Shown here: positions 53,210 through 61,719 of the stretch, in pieces
How the letters are laid out: every line of letters begins with the position of its first letter
Position numbering within the stretch: the first letter of the stretch is position 1
Assembly (NCBI GenBank): GCA_946965045.2
Contig: OX337228.1
Span: 4,216,001 to 4,280,000, forward strand
Direction: 5' to 3'
Origin: Epithemia pelagica
Taxonomy: Eukaryota > Bacillariophyta > Bacillariophyceae > Surirellales > Surirellaceae
DNA length: 64,000 nt
The notes under the pieces: generated by a model
Database searches by the model: none
The model's input: the letters and a program-made list of their open reading frames with translations, nothing else
Told to the model about the DNA's origin: nothing
Position numbers and translations under genes: made by a program

Positions 53210-54068
53210 TTACGCATCCGCATCATCCGCAATGGCATTGAGATGTGATTCAATGTCATCTTCTGTCAACATCTCTAGGGCTCCCGTACTGCCTTGAACC
53301 TGCGCGACTTCGACTTCATTGCCTCGAAAGTCGCTTCCAAGCACATGCCCTAAGCAGGTGATTGCTGTCCGAACAACTTGATCGCAGGACATGTCCTTCA
53401 TGTCGTCCACTCGTTTTTCCAAAAAGTTCATGGCCTCTTGTTCCTTGGGACCCGCGGCCGCAGCAAAAAAGGGTAGAAAATGTCCCCCACAATCCACCTT
53501 GTACACAGTGGGACCTTTTTCGTCGTCGACTCCAATAAAAATGGCGATGACGGCGAGAGGTCGCATCGAGGCTGTCTGTGTATTGACCTGGGCCAAGTCG
53601 GCCATGCGTTTGGCAATGACCGAGACGGGGGTAGGGTAGCCGTGATCGAGTTGCCATTGACCGGCTTCGTATCGTGCCCGTTGAATAAAGGACTTGCAAT
53701 CGGCCATGGCTCCCGTAAGACAACATCCCACCTTTTTGGAGATGGAAAACAAGTGTGTGACACTGGAGGGTTCCATCAAACGATCCGGTACCTTTTTCTG
53801 TGTCACGACTGCCACCGAATCCTTTCCGCGGACGGCCACCACAGTCAATCCAGATTGTGCCGCTTTGAAACAGTATTCCATTTGGTACAACCGACCCTGC
53901 GGAGAGAAAATTGAAATGTGATGATCATAATTGCTGAAACACGAAACAAGAGACAAGAAATCACAAGGGCCACAATTGGGATGATTGTGGTGTCAGATGG
54001 CTGTTTGTATCTCCACAACAAATGCCTCGAAAATGAAAACACCGGTCCACTTACGAATCTCGGCTCAT
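53210..54068 (-). CDS. PSMA6: 20S proteasome subunit alpha-1 (PSMA6), two exons
   Basis: Model: exon 1 54068-54055 (14 nt: ATG plus three codons and two bases), intron 54054-53934 (121 bp, GTAAGT...TTTCAG), exon 2 53933-53210; 245 aa, frame consistent. The start MSRDSNYDHHISIFSPQGRL is the alpha-subunit N-terminal signature. VAVRGKDSVAVVTQKKVPD, HLFSISKKVGC, QRARYEAG and AMRPL-type strings (ASMRPLAVIAIFIGVD) fit the PSMA6 group rather than other alphas. Alpha subunits form the gated outer rings of the proteasome and are not catalytic. The region around FFAAAAGPKEQEAMNFLEKRV is typical. Confidence 0.93.
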
Positions 54069-54527
54069 GGTTGGCCAATAACGTTGAAACGAAGTGAAAG
54101 GAACGAAAGAACCAAGGTTTAATCTGTCCTCCAATGGATGCCCCGGTTGGATGTTGGATCGAAGGATTGTCAATTAGATCTTCGCCCTGCTTCCAACTGG
54201 GTCGGTGAACCACAGCGCTTTTGAGTCGCTTTTGAATCACTCACATTGCTCGATCGCACGTGTGGGCTCCGCTCGCTTGTGGTGACGTGTCGTATCGAGC
54301 GGAGAGAGACTGCTTGGTCGTAATCATTATTTAACAGAAATTCATCGGTGTAATTATGACTATGGAAATAATCTGTACGAATAATAACGGCTCGTCGCCG
54401 CGGCCGCGGAGAAGTCAAATCAGAACCGCAGTTCGCGGCATCATTCATGTGCCCCTCTTCTTCTCTGTCTTAGAGAGAGTACGGTAAAAAGCCGCAGAAG
54501 TTTGTCCAAACATCGAGAGCTTGGACC
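54069..54527. promoter_or_regulatory. Divergent promoter region of PSMA6 and the RING gene
   Basis: 459 bp. Contains CGCGGCCGCGG (about 54399-54410), a GC-rich palindromic core, and several CGAT/ATCG strings. No motif could be assigned with confidence. Confidence 0.35.
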
Positions 54528-55925
54528 ATGATGATCATTGCATCCAATCACCGGACATATCTGCTCTCGGTACCGCTCGTTAGTTTGTTGTGGACCGTTG
54601 TGCATGTGGATGGAGCAGCCTTTCGATTTATTTGCTCTCCCGATTCACAAGTGGTGACATTATACCGGGATGCCACAACGGGCCAGTACGTCGACGAACG
54701 CCCATCATTCGTGGAGGACGACGACGAACACGTACATCGGAATCTACGGACCAGTTCCACACAGGAACTACAATCGTCACTGCTGGGTCATGAATTCGTG
54801 GGCAACTGGTTTCAGTGGTGGAACAGCATAGACTGGGAGGATGAGGACGATGCATTTGTAGCATGGGAAGAACCCTTGGACGTTGCCGAACGGACAGAAC
54901 GAACCAATTCTTCATCGCATCATGGTCGTCAGTTGCATGCCGATATTGTAGCCGCCCGAAGATGCACATGTGGTCCTTTTCGGACGAGCTCGGGTTGGAA
55001 TGGGAGAGAAACTGTCTATTGTCCCTTGACTACCTCCCATTGTGGAACCTACCGCAATCCTGATTTTCACGAACCTCGCAATGTCGGTTGTTTGACACCA
55101 CCGGAAAATGAACGGTTTCACAATATCTTGTTTCTGGTGATTATTCTGTGGTGTGCCGTTGTCGCCTTTTGTCTCTTTTCGTCCCGACGAGGGCGTCATT
55201 TGGTCAATTGTTTGTTGTCCCAATGCATGCCCGGCTACCTCCGCTTTGTGGCCAATCGGATGATGCGGCACGAACCAGAACTGGCTCGCGAAATGATGGT
55301 ACGAAACTTGACCATTCGCATTCAACTCATGCATCAACAAGGATTGGACTCCATTGGACCCGATCTCTTGGGAGGCATTCCTGCCGACGAGAATGGACCA
55401 AACAATACTAATAATAATGTCACCATTGTGCAAACCAACACGCCGACTGGACGACAAGAGGAAAACAAGCCTCCACCGCGATCCTTGGCCTTGAAAACAC
55501 GCATTTATCGGTCCACCAACGACCCCGGTTGTACAGTGGTACCAGATACCTTGGAGAAGGATGGTCTGGAGGACGATGATGATGATGATTTGGAAACCAT
55601 GTGCATCATTTGCTTTCAGGCCATTCAAGATGGAGAACGAGTTGGCGTCCTTCCTTGCACTCATGTGTTTCATGTCGATTGTTTGAAAACATGGCTCAGA
55701 CGACGCAATGTCTGTCCCATGTGTAACATTTCCGACGTGGCGGAACCGCAATATGACGAGGACGACAGGGTGGAGCCCGTCCCTCCACAAACAGAAGCAA
55801 CAACAACAGCAGAAGAGGAGGAGACGACCAACAGCTCCCCATTGTCATCACCAGAGCCACCATTGGAAGCACTGGAGGCAGAGGTACCAACCTCTGCCAC
55901 AACGCCCAACAGCAATCTTCCATGA
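54528..55925 (+). CDS. Membrane-anchored RING-H2 E3 ubiquitin ligase
   Basis: 465 aa, single exon. A signal peptide (about 10-29) precedes a luminal domain of about 165 residues with Cys-containing strings (RRCTCGPF, VYCPLTTSHCGTY, NVGCLTPP). One membrane helix follows (about 200-217, ILFLVIILWCAVVAF) and then a cytosolic part. The RING-H2 domain (about 359-398) has CIIC, CTHVFHVDC and CPMC with the C3H2C3 ligands. The tail is acidic and Ser/Pro/Thr-rich. The layout (signal, luminal region, helix, RING) resembles PA-TM-RING-type ligases, but the luminal domain is not recognised. Substrates unknown. Tail-to-tail with the SulP gene. Confidence 0.88.
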   Translation: MMIIASNHRTYLLSVPLVSLLWTVVHVDGAAFRFICSPDSQVVTLYRDATTGQYVDERPSFVEDDDEHVHRNLRTSSTQELQSSLLGHEFVGNWFQWWNSIDWEDEDDAFVAWEEPLDVAERTERTNSSSHHGRQLHADIVAARRCTCGPFRTSSGWNGRETVYCPLTTSHCGTYRNPDFHEPRNVGCLTPPENERFHNILFLVIILWCAVVAFCLFSSRRGRHLVNCLLSQCMPGYLRFVANRMMRHEPELAREMMVRNLTIRIQLMHQQGLDSIGPDLLGGIPADENGPNNTNNNVTIVQTNTPTGRQEENKPPPRSLALKTRIYRSTNDPGCTVVPDTLEKDGLEDDDDDDLETMCIICFQAIQDGERVGVLPCTHVFHVDCLKTWLRRRNVCPMCNISDVAEPQYDEDDRVEPVPPQTEATTTAEEEETTNSSPLSSPEPPLEALEAEVPTSATTPNSNLP

Positions 55926-56250
55926 AGGAGATAATTTTGTGTACATTGCTGAAACTTACTTATCGCTTGAGTGCCACCTTGATCTGTGTTTGCAAGCAAT
56001 GACCTTTGTAGTGTTTATTCTTCTCGCGTCTTGTCGCGAAAGTCACCTTGCGGTATTTTGATGATTGGCGAAGCGATAACACATTGGGCACGACATCGCG
56101 AAGACTAGAAGCCACCACTTGAGGCCCTGACATCCAGAGGCTCTCTCATACGACAGCATAAAAAGACAATACCTAGTAAGATTCATAACAGGTGATAAAC
56201 TCCTCTTTTCTATCAATCGCCTGCCTTCTCTTTTCATTTTGAATAGCATG

Positions 56251-59200
56251 TCAGTGAATTGTTCCTCCGCTTCCAAAGGACCCATGTTGGGTCCGTCTTG
56301 ACAGTGGCCGTTTGAGCGCGGGTGAACTCATAATGGAATGAAGAGTCGCCAGTTGGTTTATGGTGACAGATTGTCGTTTGGCCATGAGATAGGACAAGAG
56401 TTTTTGCAGTTTCAAACTCAAACGGGGCTCTGTCTCCTCCAAGGCTTCCACTTTTTGAAAGGAAATGTAATGGACGACCGATTGAGTCACTGAAAAAGTG
56501 AAGCACCATGACAAAAGCCAATGACACGCCGCAAAGTAAGAATGAGATTGGGACCAAATCTTGTCGACGGTACCAGTGACAGCGAAGTGTGAATGTGAGA
56601 CAACGTACCTGCAACATACTTGCCGGGATTGGACATGCCCGTCAAAGATTCCCCTGTTCCCAAAACCCATCCTGGACCGATGCGGGCAACCCGAAACTCG
56701 CGACGCTCCTGATGGCTCATTCCTGGTGCTTGAGGAGTAACAGGTATCGACCGTGCTTTTAATACGTTGAGAGACATTTGGGCATGACCTGTGAGGGTAG
56801 ATCGGCTGCCTGATCGCGTCAGGGTATCATGGGCATTTTGTTCCACTTTCAATATCCCATGCTCAATAAAGAAAAGACCACGCGGAACGTCAATTTCATT
56901 ATACAGTATTTGTCCTGGTTCCACCGAGAATCGTGTCGTGTGCGGCTCCAACCCCGCCAGACAAGAAGAGTAGGAAAGTTGGTGCTGTCGGTCGATATGT
57001 TGCAAAGCTCGGATAAATCCACTTTCAGTGTCTGGCCCATGATGACTGTTTTCTTCAAACGATTCATCACTCAGTAGCATGTCCTCAGCCTTACCCACAG
57101 CCGAGTCCAAATCAGGAAAAAACCGCAGTTTACGGGCAGATGGGACACGACTAAAACCGGAGGTAAAGCCACCGAGTTGCATAGCCTTGCGCAAGGACGT
57201 GGATGCACCGGCAATGAATAATTTGCACTTGTGACTGCTACAGGCAAATAGAATTTCATTGAAGACGTCGACTGCAGAAGTATCAATACCAGATACTAGA
57301 GTCAAGTCCATGATTACAATTTTGGGTAATGGCGGTAGGAAACCTATGAGGTTTTACCAAACAGATAAAAGAAAATGTCGAAGTTAGAAATCATTTGCAA
57401 ATGCAGGTTCATCATTCATTTCCTGACCTTTACTCACACTCTTCCATTTCCTCTTCTGGTTCCTCGAACATAGAGCTGATGTAGTTCATAATGGAGGATG
57501 AGTTGCCAAAAAAGAGGTAGTTTTGTAGGACCAGTACCTGTATGTACATAAACACAATGCAGTCAGGGCACGACCTAGGGGCATGTTATAGGCACCATGG
57601 AGATGTCTCTCTTTGTTTCAGAACATACCTGGATCAAGGAGCCATTTTCGTCCAACCAAATGGCACTCTGCGGTGGTCGTTCAATGGTGGATCGAATCAC
57701 GGCCCCTGTCGAAATGAATTTAACAACTCCACTACGGAAGAAGGAGGCAACAAAGATAAAGGTCGAAATCGCCATTCCAAGAAAGACGGCTTCCAACAGA
57801 CCGACCACAAAAGCCAGGCCGACGATTAGCGGAACCACCAGCCATTCGAGCTTTTCCTGTTTCGCAAAACGGAATGCAGTTGACCCTGAGAATGACAAGA
57901 GATAAAAAATGCAAAAGAATGTCCAATTCTGGAACGTACCTTGGTTCGAAAGTAGGATTTGAGCACAAACGTGTCAAAATTGTTAATCGAGGCCAGGACG
58001 AGGAGGGATGAAAAGGCTGTTTTGGGAATGTATCCGACCAATCGGAAGTCAAATAGATAAAAGAATAGTAGTAGCACTCCGGCAAGGAACTGGGGTGCCA
58101 CTTTTTCGGCCCGAAGCTGACGGCGAAAAATGAAGCATCACGAGAGTATGAGACCCGAAAAAGCCCTCTGCATTAACGGGACTAAAAATGGTACATACCT
58201 TGTACATGGTACCCGAAATGGAAATATTGGGTGTTATGAAAAGAAAACCAAAGAAGGCACACAGGAAAACACTGTAGCCATATGTTGCCATGATATCCTT
58301 GACAGAATGATTGGTTGGTTTGGCCGGAACCATTGCAAGGCCATTGCTGTTGGTGTTATTGGTGTCCGTTTCCGACACAACTTTGCGACTAATTTCCAAA
58401 TCGACCGACTCCGAGAACTGTCGACCATGACTGGATAGCCCCTCTGGTTTGGAAAGTCTGGGTAAACCACGTTCCGTGACAAGTCGACGTTCCGGTCGTA
58501 CGAGATTGGAAATATTTTTGCGCAAGGCCGGAACATGTAGGGAACAGCGAATGAGATACAGAAAGGCCAGGGCTATGGAGGTATCCATGCCATTCTGGAC
58601 AGCACCCCAATGAATGTAATCAGATTGAAAGAAATAGGTTTTGATCCATCCCAAAGGTGCCGGTATGACCCAATCTTTGAACCCAAAGGGCGCATTCAAG
58701 GGTTCGTACACAAGATCAGAGACTCCCCAAAACCAATTTTGTTCGACGGCCTCTTGACGAGAGACTCCAGCAATGCCAAGGACCGTATAAAAAATGGTTA
58801 AACTAGCCAAGACTAGACCCACAACGTAAAAGGGATGTTTCGGCCCCAAGAAATACATGAGAGCTGCAGTGGCTAAAGAGGGTGCGTGATGAATCAAGGT
58901 TGTGGAGACGACATTCCAATCTTGTGACATGAGGACATCTCCGACACTCAGACCATTGGCATCAATGTTAAAGGCCAATTGCCATGTGAGTACGGCCACG
59001 GCTGCAAAAAAGCCGGCCAAGACGGAATATGGCAAGAAACTTCCAATATTGGCCAGTTTAAAGACGGACGCCAAGAGAATCAAAACTCCCGAAATGATCA
59101 TGGATATTTGTGCCAAGAGGGAAAAGGTAGCCAAGAAAACAAGGTTACGTTCTTCGGAGTCGGTCATTCCGGCAATGGTGGGATCGTTCATGAGAGCCGT

Positions 59201-60106
59201 ATCAACTTTGAGAGCCATGTCTGCAAAAAAGGGCGCCGCAAAGAGGTCGGCGGCAGGGTACAAGGCGGGGATATCTCCCAACAAGATCCAATAAATGGGA
59301 GATCCAAAGACAATGCCGCCAGCAGACAGTTTGGTAAAGACACCCAACATGCTGGGTATTTGATTAGGACGCGTGACGGCCGATCCCATGGTCAAACAGA
59401 AGACGGTGTGATACAATAGAAACATGAATCCTCCAATCCACGTCCATGCTTGTGTGAAATCCATGACAAAGGAATGAGCACTACGGACTTTGGTTTGACA
59501 AAAGGCAACAAGTTCGGACCACGACCATCTCCTACTTCTCCTTCTTGTGGTGGTTTCTTCAATGCGTTGCAAATGGAGAAACTTGGTCGATGACGACGTG
59601 GACGAAAAGACAGGAGTGTTTGTGGTTGTGGATGATGATGTCGCAGTTGTGGTGGAAAAAGTGGGTTTCCAGTAGGATCGTGGAGGAGAAGGAGTTGCTG
59701 TTCCTTTCCCCAACAAGGGTGTTTGATCATTCGGAGCTTCTCGCTGTTGTGGTTCCATTGTAGGTGGTTTGGGGTCCACAAACAAGCCCGTCAAGGTCGT
59801 CGTGTTTGTCGTCCTCTCGGTCGCTGCGTCATGGACATTGGAATGTACAACGGTAGGTCGTCTTTCCTCGTCATATTGCTGTGATCTGGAATTATCACCT
59901 TGTTGCGTGGGAACCTTGTCTTGTTGTTGTTGTTTCGTATCGTCCAATTGTGAAGCAGAAGGATCTGGGGTGGTCGTCACTGATGGCGGTTGTTGGTGGC
60001 TTGTGTTTGTCAAGGGTGGAGCAAACAATCCAACCAACGCTACGGCTCCATCCATTCGTCTAGATGTAGCCTTGGGTGTATCATGTTCTGCAAGATGATC
60101 CGACAT
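56251..60106 (-). CDS. SulP/SLC26-type transporter with STAS and cyclic-nucleotide-binding domains, six exons
   Basis: Model: exons 60106-58199, 58116-57940, 57856-57629, 57537-57438, 57343-56609, 56489-56251; introns 82-119 bp, all GT-AG, phases consistent; 1128 aa. A long Ser/Thr/Gln-rich cytosolic N-terminus (about 190 aa) precedes the SulP membrane domain (FLLYHTVFCLTMG, GSFLPYSVLAGFFAAVAV, APQFLAGVLLLFFYLFDF, YRTK-type string FRTKEKLEWLVVPLIV). STAS follows, with LVLQNYLFFGNSS, and IVIMDLTLVSGIDTSAVDVF. Then comes a CRP-like fold (TTRFSVEPGQILYNEIDVPRG, FFIEHGILKVEQ, RIGPGWVLGTGESL). The same SulP-STAS-CNB order occurs in yeast Vsb1 (YGR125W), a vacuolar protein tied to basic amino-acid storage. 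An ATG at 60106 is the first in frame. The transported ion or amino acid is not evident. Confidence 0.88.
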
Positions 60107-60336
60107 GGACAGCACCCAAGATGATTGTAAAGAATGGTTCACACTACAGGGGGGAACTTGCGCTCAGATCCAAAAAAGGTGACGAAAAATGAGAACAAAA
60201 TGACGACTTTTTGTGGCTTGTTGTAAAAGCTACCCAAACGTGACCTACTTAAGAGCGACCGGACATGGGCCACTCAAAAATGAGTTGGGAGAAAATAAGG
60301 CCAAACGCGCAAGTTGAGAGAATTGTTTACTCAAGC
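60107..60336. promoter_or_regulatory. Short divergent promoter, SulP gene and TSR3
   Basis: About 230 bp between the two start codons, if TSR3 starts at 60337. An in-frame upstream ATG for TSR3 at 60265 would shorten it to 158 bp. Confidence 0.4.
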
Positions 60337-61404
60337 ATGGGCAAGAAAGGCAAAGGAGGAGGTGGTGGCAAGAGGCCCAAGGCAAGTGCTGGTGGTGGAA
60401 ACGCTCGATATGGCGGTGGTGGCCGTCGCTCCGCAAAACGCGATAGCGACGACTATGTGGGTGACGATGACGTGATTCGTCGCAATCAACAAGGCGGGTT
60501 GTACGTTGGAGGACGAGATCAAAATGGCATGATGGATATTCCGTATTGTCAACAAGTCTCAACAGATGGTTCCAACAATGGTGGTCCACCACCGGCCAAT
60601 CCGTTGGATGGCTTGCGATTGCGATTGTGGGATTTTGCCCATTGCGATCCCAAACGTTGCACAGGAGCTCGATTGGTTCGTCGAAAAAAGCTCGAACGCA
60701 TGCCATTGCAATCCAAATTTCGTGGTCTTGTCTTGAGTCCTCGTGCCACGGTGGCTCTCAGTCCAGCCGATATCCCCCTGCTGGAGACTGTGGGTTTGTC
60801 GGTGATTGATTGTTCCTGGGCCCGATTGGACGACTTGCCGCCGTCGCAATGGCAAGCCGGTCATGCCCGGTTGTTGCCCTTTTTGGTGGCGGCCAATACA
60901 GTCAATTACGGCCGACCCTCCAAGTTATCCTGTGCCGAAGCCGCGGCGGCCGCCTTGTATATTTGTCAAAAACCCTTGGCTGCTCAAGCCTTGTTGCAAG
61001 AATTTGCCTGGGGCGATGAGTTTTGGCGTCTCAATCAACCCTTGTTGGAACAATATGCCAACTGTGAATCAGCCAGTCATGTGGTGCAGGTCCAAAACGA
61101 ATGGCTGGATATGGCACAACAAGAACAAGAACGACACAAACAAGATCAACAAGAACGACAAACAGCGACAGAAGACGGACAACTTGGCAATGCCTACCAT
61201 TTGAATGATCAAGACTTGCCTCCCGAATACAACGACTATGATGATTACGATTACGAAGAGGAGGACGCACATGACTTGGACCCTAAACTCGATCGATTTG
61301 GCAACTACATTGTCGAAGAGGAAGAAGATACACCAGACACAGCCCAATCAACCTCACAAGAGGAACAAGATCCACAGAGCGACGTGATTAATGATAGTCC
61401 CTAA
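60337..61404 (+). CDS. TSR3: 18S rRNA aminocarboxypropyltransferase TSR3
   Basis: 355 aa from the ATG at 60337 (379 aa from the in-frame ATG at 60265; the shorter is preferred because MGKKGKGGGGGKRPK is a typical basic ribosome-biogenesis start). TSR3 transfers the aminocarboxypropyl group from SAM to m1Psi in 18S rRNA, a late cytoplasmic step of small-subunit maturation. Signatures: WDFAHCDPKRCTGARL, FRGLVLSPRA, VIDCSWARLDD, LPFLVAANTVNYGRPSKLSCAEAAAAALYI and FAWGDEFWRLNQPLLEQYA. The C-terminal ~90 residues are acidic and Gln-rich. Single exon. Confidence 0.93.
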   Translation: MGKKGKGGGGGKRPKASAGGGNARYGGGGRRSAKRDSDDYVGDDDVIRRNQQGGLYVGGRDQNGMMDIPYCQQVSTDGSNNGGPPPANPLDGLRLRLWDFAHCDPKRCTGARLVRRKKLERMPLQSKFRGLVLSPRATVALSPADIPLLETVGLSVIDCSWARLDDLPPSQWQAGHARLLPFLVAANTVNYGRPSKLSCAEAAAAALYICQKPLAAQALLQEFAWGDEFWRLNQPLLEQYANCESASHVVQVQNEWLDMAQQEQERHKQDQQERQTATEDGQLGNAYHLNDQDLPPEYNDYDDYDYEEEDAHDLDPKLDRFGNYIVEEEEDTPDTAQSTSQEEQDPQSDVINDSP

Positions 61405-61719
61405 CCGTTTGCAGTGACACGAAGTAGTGAAACTCCACTACCTATAACTTGAGATGGTTGACTTCTAGAGACATCTGGTTATACACTGAAACACTATAGT
61501 ACACAGTAGTGGTATGAGAAGTGAGAACGGAGACTTGCAGTATCAAATAATAATATCGGCTGGATTTCTTCCCTGTGTTGTTATCCAACCAAGCTCTGTT
61601 CTCCCAAAGATAGCTGCGACAGCAATAGCAAGTTTGACGCCTCTCTTCCAGTGAAGCATTATAGAGTGGCAGCATGTAGCTCGTCCATCTCCAAGTAGTA
61701 TGTAATAGAAAAAACAACG
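61405..61719. other. Convergent 3' spacer, nothing recognised
   Basis: About 315 bp between TSR3 and the minus-strand Ser-rich gene. No gene or repeat is seen. Confidence 0.5.

Noticed and set aside
57857-57939. Alternative acceptor of the third SulP intron at 57898/57897
   Set aside because: It would leave the following exon out of phase; the acceptor at 57857 keeps the frame and joins FRTK to EKLEW as expected for the family.
60140-60142. Upstream start of the SulP protein at 60142
   Set aside because: The codon is GTG; the first in-frame ATG is at 60106.
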